DNA of 64,000 nucleotides from Paenibacillus sp. J45TS6. Lineage in GTDB: Bacteria > Bacillota > Bacilli > Paenibacillales > Paenibacillaceae. A program made the translations under genes and the position numbers. Below the pieces are notes generated by a model. It made no database searches. It was given only the letters and a program-made list of their open reading frames with translations, and was not told the DNA's origin. Location: contig NZ_BOSJ01000014.1 of the NCBI RefSeq assembly GCF_018403285.1, positions 56,385 to 120,384 on the forward strand. Direction: 5' to 3'. Positions 10,201-19,051 of the stretch are shown here, piece after piece (position 1 is the first letter of the stretch; every line of letters begins with the position of its first letter).

Positions 10201-11115
10201 TTATTCTTTTGCAGCTTCTTCAGAAGCATTTTCATTCTTATCAACTACATATTTCGTAACGATATTCTGGAACATTTCATCTGGAACTGCAGAGAAATAT
10301 TGTTCATCTTCGACACTTGGCAATACAAGGTCTTCATAAGATTCTTCGGTAAGAGGCTCGGATTGGACTTTTACTTCTTTCACCCAAGCTTCATACTCTT
10401 CATCCGATACTGCATTCACATCAAATCTCATCTCTTGGAAGTATTCCCCGGAGAAGTTAGCACCTGAACCTTTATAAACACCAGGCTCATCCGCTTGCAG
10501 ATGAAGTACCATAGCCATACCGGACATCGTATACATCTGTCCGCCAAGTTCAGGTATCCAGAACGAGTTCATCGGTGCATCTGAGGTAAGTTCAAAGCGA
10601 ATTGGTGTATCTTCCGGAATCGTAAGTGTATTCACACTTGCTATATCCTCATCCGGATACATAAACAGCCATTTCCAGTCTAGTGAGACTGCCTGAATCG
10701 TAATAGGCTCTTTGTCCGATGCCAGTGGTTTTGAAGGCTCAGTGGCATAGGTGTACCGCACAGTAACCGCACCAAGAATGATAATGATAAGGATTGGAAT
10801 CCCCCACCAGATCACTTCGGCAGTCGTATTGTGCGACCAATTAGGTGTGTATTTTGATTTGTTGTCTGGTGTATCACGGTATTTCCATACAATGACACCT
10901 ACGAGTATTAAGGTTGGTACAATAATGATCGCGCACAAAATGGTTGAAATAATGATTAAGTCTCTTTGTGCATCGCCGATCGGTCCTTTCGGATCGAGAA
11001 CAACGTATCTTCCTCTTTCATCCGCAAACATAGCCCATACCATGACACCAATGGTGACAAGTGACAGGACAACAGCGATAATGATTTTGGAAAGCGACCT
11101 AGGTTTTTTGTTCAT
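10201..11115 (-). CDS. qoxA: Quinol oxidase aa3 subunit II
   Basis: A 304-residue protein with an N-terminal signal/anchor (residues about 9-28), a second membrane helix (about 52-74), a third (about 98-118) and a C-terminal cupredoxin domain. The CuA ligands are absent: where cytochrome c oxidases carry CxxxC the sequence reads MNSFWIPELGGQMYTMSGM, the quinol-oxidase form. Odd point: the B. subtilis and S. aureus proteins are lipoproteins with a Cys just before the first mature residues, but here the equivalent segment (VWAMFADERGRYVVLDPKGP) has no Cys, so lipid anchoring is apparently lost. First gene of the operon. Confidence 0.92.
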   Translation of the reverse strand: MNKKPRSLSKIIIAVVLSLVTIGVMVWAMFADERGRYVVLDPKGPIGDAQRDLIIISTILCAIIIVPTLILVGVIVWKYRDTPDNKSKYTPNWSHNTTAEVIWWGIPILIIIILGAVTVRYTYATEPSKPLASDKEPITIQAVSLDWKWLFMYPDEDIASVNTLTIPEDTPIRFELTSDAPMNSFWIPELGGQMYTMSGMAMVLHLQADEPGVYKGSGANFSGEYFQEMRFDVNAVSDEEYEAWVKEVKVQSEPLTEESYEDLVLPSVEDEQYFSAVPDEMFQNIVTKYVVDKNENASEEAAKE

Positions 11116-11285
11116 CTTGATCCCCTCTCCTTACGCGCTATTACAAAACGATACTATAATATCTTCTACCTAAAGATATCAGATATTAACAGGCATAAAC
11201 GTCTTGTTAACAAATTTGTCGAAATTGATCATATCATTTGTGAATCTTTTCTCACAAATGATTTTCTCCCTTGATTTTTAAACGC

Positions 11286-11336
11286 AAAAAACCTTAGCCA
11301 TTGGACACGGTGGGTGCCAACTAACTAAGGTTTTTT
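11286..11336. terminator. Terminator with 12-bp perfect outer stem
   Basis: AAAAAACCTTAG (11286-11297) pairs exactly with CTAAGGTTTTTT (11325-11336). The inner part TTGGCAC...GTGTCCAA can also pair. It serves the small membrane protein gene on the minus strand. Confidence 0.8.
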
Positions 11337-11395
11337 ACCTTTAGAATATGTTTTTGAATCAATTCTTCTCTTCTTCCCAGATGAACTCATTTTCT

Positions 11396-11662
11396 TTAAT
11401 CAGTATCCCGTTCATTTCTTCTAATATTAAGAAGACCCATAGCTTTCCCAATAAAATAAATATAGACGCTTCCTACCAAGAATCCAATGCCCACCATGAT
11501 TCCTGTATTACTATTCGTCAAAGCATGAAGGTTAAACAAACAAATAACAACTCCAGTGATGAGAGCTACCCAAGCCATAACCGTCATCATAAAAACCATC
11601 TGAGTTAAACGAGCATCATTCTCCTTGTTGTCGCTTACACGTACCGGTTTATTAAAAATCAT
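11396..11662 (-). CDS. Small two-helix membrane protein, unknown function
   Basis: An 88-residue protein that I do not recognise. It has a polar N terminus with a short basic/acidic stretch (VSDNKENDARLTQ), then two hydrophobic segments at about residues 20-45 and 53-75, and a charged end (NIRRNERDTD). An AAGGAG site sits 8 bp before the ATG, and a good terminator follows, so it is a real, monocistronic gene. It lies directly upstream of qoxA on the same strand, but the terminator separates them. A respiratory link is possible only by proximity. Confidence 0.7.
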   Translation of the reverse strand: MIFNKPVRVSDNKENDARLTQMVFMMTVMAWVALITGVVICLFNLHALTNSNTGIMVGIGFLVGSVYIYFIGKAMGLLNIRRNERDTD

Positions 11663-11884
11663 TATTTTTCAACTCCTTCTAATATTTGTAAGTGCTTACT
11701 ACATTTAATATATCATACTTTCACTAAATTGTTCACTATTTGTTCAAATTTTAGTCAAACTTTGTTCATTATTTTTACACTTTAAGGTTTTTACCCTTAT
11801 TTTTACATCTTTAATCATGACTTTTGTGGTTGACTTTACTTCGTTTAATGTGTTTTTAAGGTTTTCGTGTTATAAGACCACAGT

Positions 11885-11921
11885 AAAAAAACCGCCTAAG
11901 AGAATGAATCTCCGGCGGTTC
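11885..11921 (-). terminator. Terminator of the GH1 gene
   Basis: On the minus strand, AACCGCC...GGCGGTT is followed by T7. The rest of the 330-bp gap between 11663 and 11994 is AT-rich and holds the promoter area of the small membrane protein; I see no gene in it. Confidence 0.85.
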
Positions 11922-11994
11922 TATAACTTATAAGCTATGAATGGTGACATATTGCACTCTTAAATGGAGCGCAGGCCCGATCATTAATGTTATT

Positions 11995-13359
11995 CTACGA
12001 TTGCAATTTCAACACGTCTTTCGTTTCCAGCCAATTATTACGAATTACATTCTGATACCAATAGAAGCTTTCTTTTGGGGTGCGAACCAAAGAACGATAA
12101 TCTACATGCACTAGACCAAATCTCATCCGGTAACCTTCTGCCCATTCGAAATTGTCCATGAGAGACCAGGCCATATACCCCTTTAGATTAATACCGTCAC
12201 TAATTGCACGGTGGACTTGAGCTATATGCTGCTGCAAGTAAGAAATTCGGCGAAAATCTTTCACTTCTCCATTTTCCACACCATCATTAATGCACGCACC
12301 ATTCTCGGTAATGTAGATATCTATATTGCCGTATTTTTGCAAGTGATGCAGCGCCTCATATAATCCGCGTGACTCAACCGGCCAGCCTATATCGGTACGA
12401 ACAAGCCCCATATCGAGCGGCTCCATCTGCAGAATTCCACCATCTGGATTATATCGATCCACACTCATCGTGTAATAGTTGATACCAAGATGATCGATTG
12501 GCTGACAGATCGTCTCCATATCCCCTGGCTGAATGTCAGGCTTCGCTCCAGCCGCTTCAAACCAGTCCAGCATAAACTGTGGATAGGACCCTTTAAATAC
12601 AGGATCTAGGAACCAATCTGCAAACCAAGCAATATGTCGATCAGCTGCAGCCTGATCCGCTTCATTTTTGCTATAAGGTACTGCCCACTCCATATTGGGT
12701 GCGATACCAATCTTGCCGTCTATTCCGAGCTCACGGAATTTTTGTACAGACTTACCATGAGCAACTAAAATTCCGTGTCCTACATTTAAAGAAACTTGTA
12801 AATCTCTATTCCCGGGGGCATGAGCGCCAATGAAGTTAGATAGAAAAGCAATGCACCACGGTTCATTAAATGTAAGCCAATATTTGATTTTACCACCGAA
12901 TTCACGGAACATGACTTCAGAGTATTTTACAAAGGCATCTACTGTCCGTCTGTTCTCCCAACCTCCGATATCTTGAAGAGCTTGCGGGAGATCCCAGTGA
13001 TAGAGAGTACAGAAGGGTTCAATATCATTTTCAATCAATTTATCTACAAAGCGATGATAAAAATCGAGTCCCTTTTGATTAATCTCTCCGTCCCCGTCAG
13101 GGATAATACGAGGCCAAGCTATAGAGAACCGATACGTTTTAATACCAAGTTCCTTCATTAGAGCAATATCTTCTTCGTATCTGTGGTAGCTGTCACAAGC
13201 TACATCCCCGTTGTCGCCATTAAAAACTTTTCCAGGCGTCTTTGCAAAGGTATCCCAGATAGAAATTCCTCTTCCATCCTCTTTCGTTGCTCCTTCGATC
13301 TGGTATGATGCCGTTGCTGTTCCCCACTTAAAATCACTTGGAAACTGAAAAATTGTCAA
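11995..13359 (-). CDS. 6-phospho-beta-glucosidase/beta-glucosidase, GH1
   Basis: A cytoplasmic glycoside hydrolase family 1 enzyme of about 454 residues without signal peptide. The acid/base Glu is in LTFNEPW and the nucleophile Glu in YITENGA; opening FPSDFKWGTATASYQIEG is the family N-terminal signature. I place the start at TTG 13359, because the upstream in-frame ATG (13374) contains the GGAGGG ribosome binding site itself. It lies downstream of an oligosaccharide ABC transporter after a terminator, with cre-like sites in front, so it probably splits imported unphosphorylated beta-glucosides such as cellobiose. That fits BglA of ABC-coupled systems; a phospho-glycosidase role is the alternative. 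Confidence 0.88.
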   Translation of the reverse strand: MTIFQFPSDFKWGTATASYQIEGATKEDGRGISIWDTFAKTPGKVFNGDNGDVACDSYHRYEEDIALMKELGIKTYRFSIAWPRIIPDGDGEINQKGLDFYHRFVDKLIENDIEPFCTLYHWDLPQALQDIGGWENRRTVDAFVKYSEVMFREFGGKIKYWLTFNEPWCIAFLSNFIGAHAPGNRDLQVSLNVGHGILVAHGKSVQKFRELGIDGKIGIAPNMEWAVPYSKNEADQAAADRHIAWFADWFLDPVFKGSYPQFMLDWFEAAGAKPDIQPGDMETICQPIDHLGINYYTMSVDRYNPDGGILQMEPLDMGLVRTDIGWPVESRGLYEALHHLQKYGNIDIYITENGACINDGVENGEVKDFRRISYLQQHIAQVHRAISDGINLKGYMAWSLMDNFEWAEGYRMRFGLVHVDYRSLVRTPKESFYWYQNVIRNNWLETKDVLKLQS

Positions 13360-13430
13360 TGTAATTCCCTCCATTTTTTAGTTCAACAACCTATGTAACT
13401 ATCGTTTTTTGACACAAAGACCAAAAAATA

Positions 13431-13446
13431 TCTAAAACGTTTTCGA
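13431..13446. promoter_or_regulatory. cre-like site (AAAACGTTTT core) upstream of the GH1 gene
   Basis: A perfect palindrome AAAACGTTTT at 13434-13443 with flanks TCTA and CGAA, about 75 bp upstream of the GH1 start. It fits a CcpA catabolite response element or the operator of another LacI-family protein. Confidence 0.5.
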
Positions 13447-13516
13447 AATACATATAAAAAAGATAAACCTATTTTTAATTATCATTTTTATATGTATTGT
13501 AGCTCCCACTCATACC

Positions 13517-13530
13517 TTGAACGCTTTCGT
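13517..13530. promoter_or_regulatory. Second cre-like site upstream of the GH1 gene
   Basis: TTGAACGCTTTCGT resembles the CcpA consensus TGAAARCGYTTTCA at most positions. It lies 160 bp upstream of the GH1 start and 65 bp past the terminator of the transporter operon. Confidence 0.4.
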
Positions 13531-13579
13531 TATACTTCGATCGCATCTATCGGTGAATGAAAATCCGTTATTTATTATA

Positions 13580-13609
13580 GAAAAGGGGACCTTTCAGAAT
13601 CCCCTTTTC
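13580..13609 (-). terminator. Terminator of the sugar ABC transporter operon
   Basis: On the minus strand, AAAAGGGGA...TCCCCTTTTC forms a 10-bp stem whose 3' arm supplies the T tract, 12 bp past the solute-binding protein stop. Confidence 0.75.
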
Positions 13610-13620
13610 CTTTACAAATC

Positions 13621-15318
13621 TTATTTCACGTCTTTACCTGTCCACAATCTTACTCTTTCTTTAATCCACTCTGTATATTGTTGCTCCATTTCTACTGCGC
13701 CTGCTTTATCAAGTTCAGCTAACATGTTGTCATAGACTTGATCAAATTTATCTGTGGTAGAAACGATCGCTTCTGGAACACGTTTTTGAACGATATCTTG
13801 AGTTTTTTGATAGATAACTTGGTATTTACCGTCAGAAGGTACTGGCATATTGTAAGCCGCTCCCCACTCTTTCACTTCGAAATCCTCTTCCGTTGGGAAC
13901 AGCTCTTTCCAAGTAGAAATACCGTATCCTTTTAATGCTTCTTTTTCTCCTGCCGAATAACTGGCTACAATTTGTTCAGGGAAATTCGTAGTGTAGTAGT
14001 TGCCTGATGGATCTTTTACACCATCTCCATAGTGTGGACCAAAGACAAAGTATAGCCCAATTCCGCTTTCTTTCGTGAAGTTTGCGTTATCATTATTCTT
14101 ACGTTCCTGTACATCAGCTGGAATCACACGAACGCCGTCTTCTACATTATAGTGTTCTCCTTCAACACCCCAGTTACGAAGTACCTGTGCTTCATCCGAA
14201 GCCATCCAGTCTAAAAATTTAATTGCACGAACTGGATCTTCACAGTTTTCTGTAATTCCGATACCATAACCATCGGAACCAACCGGTTGGAAGTCTGCAC
14301 GTTTAAATTCGGGAGTAAGCGTTACAGGATAATGACCATAAGTCATTTCGTCTTTACCTGCATTTTTTAATGCTACTTCTGCATCATTGTAAGCCCACTC
14401 CTGATCGATCAAACCAAGAACACGACCACTTGCGATTTTTGCTTTATATTGATCTTCTTTTTGAATAAAGGTATCTTTGTCGAGAAGACCTTCGTTATAC
14501 ATTTTGTTCAACCAGCGGAAATATTCTTTTTCTTCTGGACGTTTGTAATGAAGCATGGCTTCATACGTTTCTGGATTAATGTAGTATTCACCATCATCAG
14601 GTCCACCTGTAGCAGCAACAGCAGGGTTAGTCACTGTGATCATACTTCTCCATCCATCTGCACTAAGGGTAAGTGGAATCGTTGGCTGACCGTCTTCTGT
14701 TGTTGGATGCGCTTTGTAGTATTCACGCAGTGCGTTCTCGAAATCCTCCACTGTTTTGATCTCAGGATAACCGAGTTCTTTTACCACACGGTGCTGCAGT
14801 TCAAATCCGCCTGTATTATCAAAAGTCTGTTGATCTACAGATCCATTCGTAGGAATCGTATAGATCGCTTGATCCTCATTACTATATTTCAAACGATTCA
14901 TTTCTTCGCCATACATTTTTTTAATATTAGGTGCATGCTCTTCAATAAGTTCTGTCAGGTCAATCATAGCCCCTGCATCGACTAGTTTAGATAAGTTTCC
15001 TTTAGGAAAGATCATATCAGGATAATCGCCGCTGGCAGCCATTAATGCAATTTTATCATCCCCGCCACCACTAGCAATATCATATTCTGCGTTAATCGTA
15101 ACGCCCGTTGCTTCCGTAATCTTCTTACCTACCGCATCTTGCATTTTATTCCAATATGGACTTGTATCTGCTCCAAAGAAGCTGAACGTAATCGGCGCGT
15201 TTGAATCTGGATCCGCCGTAGTTGGTTCCTCTCCTTTAGTGTTTCCACAAGCAGCAGTAAACAGCATGGTACTGGCAAGTAGCAACATTGCTATTGTTTT
15301 CGGCGCTTTATGTTTCAT
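13621..15318 (-). CDS. Sugar ABC transporter solute-binding lipoprotein (LplA-like)
   Basis: A 565-residue lipoprotein. The signal peptide ends with the lipobox FTAAC at about residues 20-24, followed by a low-complexity linker rich in Thr, Asp and Glu. The long family 1-like solute-binding fold (about 540 mature residues, ITFSFFGAD..., then DGYGIGITENCEDPVRAIKFLDWM) is that of LplA/YtcQ proteins, which bind complex plant or cell-wall oligosaccharides in Paenibacillus and Bacillus. It is the last gene of a permease-permease-binding protein operon. No ATPase is encoded here; these systems normally share MsmX. The substrate is unknown, though the neighbouring GH1 enzyme points to beta-glucosides. 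Confidence 0.9.
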   Translation of the reverse strand: MKHKAPKTIAMLLLASTMLFTAACGNTKGEEPTTADPDSNAPITFSFFGADTSPYWNKMQDAVGKKITEATGVTINAEYDIASGGGDDKIALMAASGDYPDMIFPKGNLSKLVDAGAMIDLTELIEEHAPNIKKMYGEEMNRLKYSNEDQAIYTIPTNGSVDQQTFDNTGGFELQHRVVKELGYPEIKTVEDFENALREYYKAHPTTEDGQPTIPLTLSADGWRSMITVTNPAVAATGGPDDGEYYINPETYEAMLHYKRPEEKEYFRWLNKMYNEGLLDKDTFIQKEDQYKAKIASGRVLGLIDQEWAYNDAEVALKNAGKDEMTYGHYPVTLTPEFKRADFQPVGSDGYGIGITENCEDPVRAIKFLDWMASDEAQVLRNWGVEGEHYNVEDGVRVIPADVQERKNNDNANFTKESGIGLYFVFGPHYGDGVKDPSGNYYTTNFPEQIVASYSAGEKEALKGYGISTWKELFPTEEDFEVKEWGAAYNMPVPSDGKYQVIYQKTQDIVQKRVPEAIVSTTDKFDQVYDNMLAELDKAGAVEMEQQYTEWIKERVRLWTGKDVK

Positions 15319-15425
15319 TTGACATAATCCCCCTTAATATAAGTAACTTATATATGCATAACAGGTCACCCTGTATATACCAAAGAAAGTACTCGTTCAA
15401 TTGTAAATTTATAAGTGAACTTCGA

Positions 15426-16325
15426 TTACGCTTTTACTGCACCTAGTGTCATACCGCCAACAAAGTATTTTTGAAGGAATGGATATACAACCAGGATTGG
15501 TAAAGTGACAACAATCGTAATTGCCATTCGAATGGATTCAGGTGATACTTGCGCCATTTGTTGAGCCAGATCATTGGCATTAATATTAGATCCGCCTTGC
15601 TGTGTACTTTGCAGAACTTTCATCAGCTCATACTGAAGTGTCGTAAGTTCAGGTTTTGAACCGTTGTAAAGATACGTATCAAACCAAGCATTCCACTGAC
15701 CTACTGCGAGGAACAATGCAATGGTAGCAAGTACAGGCTTACATAATGGCAGGATGACTTTGTAATAAATAGTGAGGTCATTTGCACCATCAAGTTTCGC
15801 TGATTCTTGAAGAGCATATGGCAAACCGTCAATAAAGGATCGGATAACGAACACGTTAAACGCGCTGACCATCATCGGCAAGATATAAATCCAGAATGTG
15901 CCGATGAGATGCAAGTCTTTCATCAGAATGTATCCCGGAATCAAACCACCAGAGAAATACATCGTAAGTGCAAGGAATGTGGATACAAATTTTTTGATTC
16001 TGAAATCAGGACGACTTAGTGTGTAGGCAATCATTGAGGAGCTGAGCAGTCCTAGAAACGTTCCTATAATCGTTCTAGCAAATGAAATCTTGGCTCCCTG
16101 GATCAGTCCATCATATTGAAAGATTGTTTTGTAATTTTCCAGTGTAAATTCTCGAGGCCATAAGTAAATGCCCCCTCGAACCGTATCGGTTGAATCGTTC
16201 AAGGAAATGGCTAGTACATTCAAAAAGGGATACAAGGTTACCGTCAGGATCGTTGCCATTAGTATATAATTTGCAATATCAAATACCTTCTCCGATTTTG
16301 TCGCATTAAAAGCTTTAACACTCAT
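15426..16325 (-). CDS. Sugar ABC transporter permease (LplC/YesQ-like, inner membrane)
   Basis: A 299-residue permease of the MalG type with six membrane segments. The EAA loop for contact with the ATPase reads ALQESAKLDGANDLTIYYKVILPLCKP, written here only as its key residues: E-x4-D-G-A and the later LP. The N terminus VFDIANYILMATILTVTLYPFLN is the family start. It lies 15 bp downstream of the partner permease and 107 bp upstream of the binding-protein gene. Confidence 0.9.
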   Translation of the reverse strand: MSVKAFNATKSEKVFDIANYILMATILTVTLYPFLNVLAISLNDSTDTVRGGIYLWPREFTLENYKTIFQYDGLIQGAKISFARTIIGTFLGLLSSSMIAYTLSRPDFRIKKFVSTFLALTMYFSGGLIPGYILMKDLHLIGTFWIYILPMMVSAFNVFVIRSFIDGLPYALQESAKLDGANDLTIYYKVILPLCKPVLATIALFLAVGQWNAWFDTYLYNGSKPELTTLQYELMKVLQSTQQGGSNINANDLAQQMAQVSPESIRMAITIVVTLPILVVYPFLQKYFVGGMTLGAVKA

Positions 16326-16340
16326 GTTATTTCCTCCTTT

Positions 16341-17324
16341 CTACATGATGCTTTCTTTCGTGAATTTCTTGAAGAGACCGTTTGCAACGAACAACAAGAT
16401 TACGCTGACAACCGAATTGAATATGCCGATGGCTGTACCGTATGAGTACCTGCCCATTTGTAAACCATAATTAAGCGCATAAAGATCAAGTACTTCTGAA
16501 TAATCAGTTACCAGACTGTTTCCTAAGAGGAACTGTTTCTCATATCCGATACTGATCAAGTGTCCGATGGACATAATGAACAATACGGAAATGGTTGATC
16601 GAATACCCGGCAGTGTAATGTGCCACATTTGTCTCCAGCGGCTTGCTCCATCCACTCTTGAAGCTTCGTATAATTCTTGAGAAATCCCCGTAATTGCAGC
16701 TAAATAGATAATTGCGTTCCAACCCATTTCCTTCCACAGATCGGAAGCGGTTACAATGTACCAGAACAAATTCCCTTGCGCCATAAACTGAATAGGTTCA
16801 TTAATAATATTTAATCCGATTAGAATATCATTTACGATTCCGCCATCCGTAGAAAGCATTTTTGTTACAATCCCAGCAACAACGACCCAGGATACAAAGT
16901 GAGGCAAATAGGATACGGTTTGCACGCTTCTTTTGAAGATCGTACCGCGTAGTTCATTCAACAAGATTGCAAAGAAGATCGGGGCTATAAATCCTACTAG
17001 AAGTCCTAATAAACTCATTGCCAGTGTATTTCTGAGTACTAGATAAAACCGCTCATCACTAAACAATTCAATGAAGTGTTCAAATCCGACCCATTTTTGT
17101 TCCGTAAAGGTCTTGGCAGGTTTGTAATTCTGGAAGGCCATTGTCCAGCCCCAAAGAGGTAAGTAATTAAATATGAAGACCCAGATCACAAAAGGTAAGG
17201 ACATGAGTAATAAAAATTTCTGATCTTTCACAGTTTTCCATAAACCGTTCGGCCACTTTCGCTTAACTTGTTTCGCGGCGGAGGCCTCGGAATCCGTGGA
17301 AGCGGGCTTTGTTAGCGTTTCCAT
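16341..17324 (-). CDS. Sugar ABC transporter permease (LplB/YesP-like)
   Basis: A 327-residue permease of the MalF type. The start at ATG 17324 is chosen because GAGGAGGGG lies 7 bp upstream; the frame stays open another 38 codons without a usable site. Family features: cytoplasmic basic N terminus, then LLLMSLPFVIWVFIFNYLPLWG, and an EAA-type loop YEASRVDGASRWRQMWHITLPG split here to its key residues E, D-G-A and LPG. First gene of the transporter operon, preceded by a cre-like palindrome. Confidence 0.9.
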   Translation of the reverse strand: METLTKPASTDSEASAAKQVKRKWPNGLWKTVKDQKFLLLMSLPFVIWVFIFNYLPLWGWTMAFQNYKPAKTFTEQKWVGFEHFIELFSDERFYLVLRNTLAMSLLGLLVGFIAPIFFAILLNELRGTIFKRSVQTVSYLPHFVSWVVVAGIVTKMLSTDGGIVNDILIGLNIINEPIQFMAQGNLFWYIVTASDLWKEMGWNAIIYLAAITGISQELYEASRVDGASRWRQMWHITLPGIRSTISVLFIMSIGHLISIGYEKQFLLGNSLVTDYSEVLDLYALNYGLQMGRYSYGTAIGIFNSVVSVILLFVANGLFKKFTKESIM

Positions 17325-17458
17325 AAAATAACCCCTCCTCTGTTTGATAACATAATCATACTCCAAGATATTGCAGATCAATACCCAATGAATTTCAGAG
17401 AAAATCATATAAAAATTAGATATATTTCTAATTCTCATTGTGCAGAATGACTAAAAAC

Positions 17459-17474
17459 AAAAAACGTTTTCGTG
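17459..17474. promoter_or_regulatory. cre-like site upstream of the ABC transporter operon
   Basis: AAAACGTTTTCG at 17461-17472 repeats the core seen upstream of the GH1 gene (13434). Shared core suggests common control, by CcpA or by a LacI-family regulator not in the window. Confidence 0.5.
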
Positions 17475-17494
17475 AGGGAGTATGAAACGATGCT

Positions 17495-19051
17495 CTACTT
17501 TTGACGCTGTTTATGCTGATCTCGATAGGCAGAAGGAGAAATCCCCATATATTTTTTAAATTTGGTATGGAAGTAATCTACGTTAGCATAACCGATTTGA
17601 TCCGATACTTGATGAACTTTTTGCCCTTCTTCAAGAAGTGACTTTGCTTTCTCCATACGAACCTTATCTAAGAACACATTAAAAGACTCACCCGTATAAT
17701 TTTTGAACAATTTTCCCAAATAGCTGCTATTGTAATTAAAAACTTCAGCAAGAACCTCCAGCTTGAGGTGATCCCCCGGATTCCTTTTAATAAAATCAAT
17801 CATCTGTTTGATTACGGTATCTTTACTATTTACACCAAGCTGCTGAATCAGTTCCGAAAATTGAAGTTGTAATGTATCCAAAAGCGCAACGAACGTGGGC
17901 TGCTGATATAATGCCGATAACATAGCTGTATGTTCCGTCGCAATGAGTTTCGTCTCGGAATTTACTAGAGAAAGCTTGTTCAAAGCAACCGCAGCAATTT
18001 TAGTAATCATGTTCTTAATCTCATGTTCCGTGTAGTCCTCCGTCAACACCCACTGCTGGAATTGATCCAGGACACGTGATAATAAATCTTTACTTCGTAT
18101 GTCTAAAGCATAGTAAAGTGTATCCGTGATTTTATTTTCGTCTAGTCCTTGCAATTCTTCTTCTCTCTCTTCGATAGGCATACTTAGCCCATAACCTTCA
18201 TTTCTCATTAAAACCGTTTGTTCGGTAAAAAAGAACCGCTCCTCAAGTAGGTGTACAGCTTCATCATACGATGTCTTTATTTCTTCCATATGTAATACAC
18301 CCGTCCCGGCAGCTATATATACAGGGCTTGAAAATCTTTTAAGAGTCATAATCGTTTCAATATAAAAGCGATGCCGTTCATCACTAGTAAGCAGAGGTGA
18401 ATTAAGCAAACAGCCAATGTACTTTCCCGCTGTAAAAACAATCCCGCTCTTCGATGAAGCAAGCAGGTCTGTCATTTCCTTCTTTATTTCTGCGCTCATG
18501 TGAGTAGAAGACTCATTAAATACTTCAATAAGGACTACCTGATAGGAAGGCCAGTATAAATCATATTTTTTCAGATCTTCCGCTGCCCACACCTGTCCAC
18601 CGTGCAGTATAGACTCAATTACATGTTCACGATAAAAAAAATCTTCATTCGTATTGCGCTGCTTTACACTTTGTTCTTTATCTAGACGTGCTTTAATACG
18701 CTCCAGTTCTTCCACCATTTCTTCTTCATCTACCGGTTTTAATAAGTAGCCGCCTACACCAAAACTGATCGCTTTTTTGGCATAATCAAAATCTGCATGT
18801 CCACTTAAAATAAGAAATTGACCCTTTTTCCCTTCACTGCGCAGATGTTCAATAACTTCAAGTCCAGTAAGACCTGGCATCCGGATGTCTAGGATCGTAA
18901 GGTCCGGGTTCAACTGATGATGCTTTTCAATAGCTTCTCTTCCGTTAGAAGCAGTATCGATCACCGTATAGCCCTCTTCTTCCCAGTTAATAATCGTTTT
19001 GAGCCCTTCTCTAATCATAGGTTCATCATCAACTATTAATACACTATACAT
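17495..19051 (-). CDS. Response regulator, CheY-AraC type (YesN-like)
   Basis: A 518-residue regulator. The N-terminal receiver domain (residues 1-120) has the acidic pair in LIVDDEP, the phosphoacceptor Asp in LTILDIRMPG (near residue 55) and the Lys in LLKPVD. The C terminus is a two-helix-turn-helix AraC domain with NSSYLGKLFKNYTGESF and IGYANVDYFHTKFKKYMGISP, cited in parts. The middle (about 250 residues) is the usual poorly conserved YesN linker. Its ATG overlaps the kinase stop by one base. It should activate the adjacent sugar transporter operon, which is transcribed in the same direction. Confidence 0.9.
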   Translation of the reverse strand: MYSVLIVDDEPMIREGLKTIINWEEEGYTVIDTASNGREAIEKHHQLNPDLTILDIRMPGLTGLEVIEHLRSEGKKGQFLILSGHADFDYAKKAISFGVGGYLLKPVDEEEMVEELERIKARLDKEQSVKQRNTNEDFFYREHVIESILHGGQVWAAEDLKKYDLYWPSYQVVLIEVFNESSTHMSAEIKKEMTDLLASSKSGIVFTAGKYIGCLLNSPLLTSDERHRFYIETIMTLKRFSSPVYIAAGTGVLHMEEIKTSYDEAVHLLEERFFFTEQTVLMRNEGYGLSMPIEEREEELQGLDENKITDTLYYALDIRSKDLLSRVLDQFQQWVLTEDYTEHEIKNMITKIAAVALNKLSLVNSETKLIATEHTAMLSALYQQPTFVALLDTLQLQFSELIQQLGVNSKDTVIKQMIDFIKRNPGDHLKLEVLAEVFNYNSSYLGKLFKNYTGESFNVFLDKVRMEKAKSLLEEGQKVHQVSDQIGYANVDYFHTKFKKYMGISPSAYRDQHKQRQK

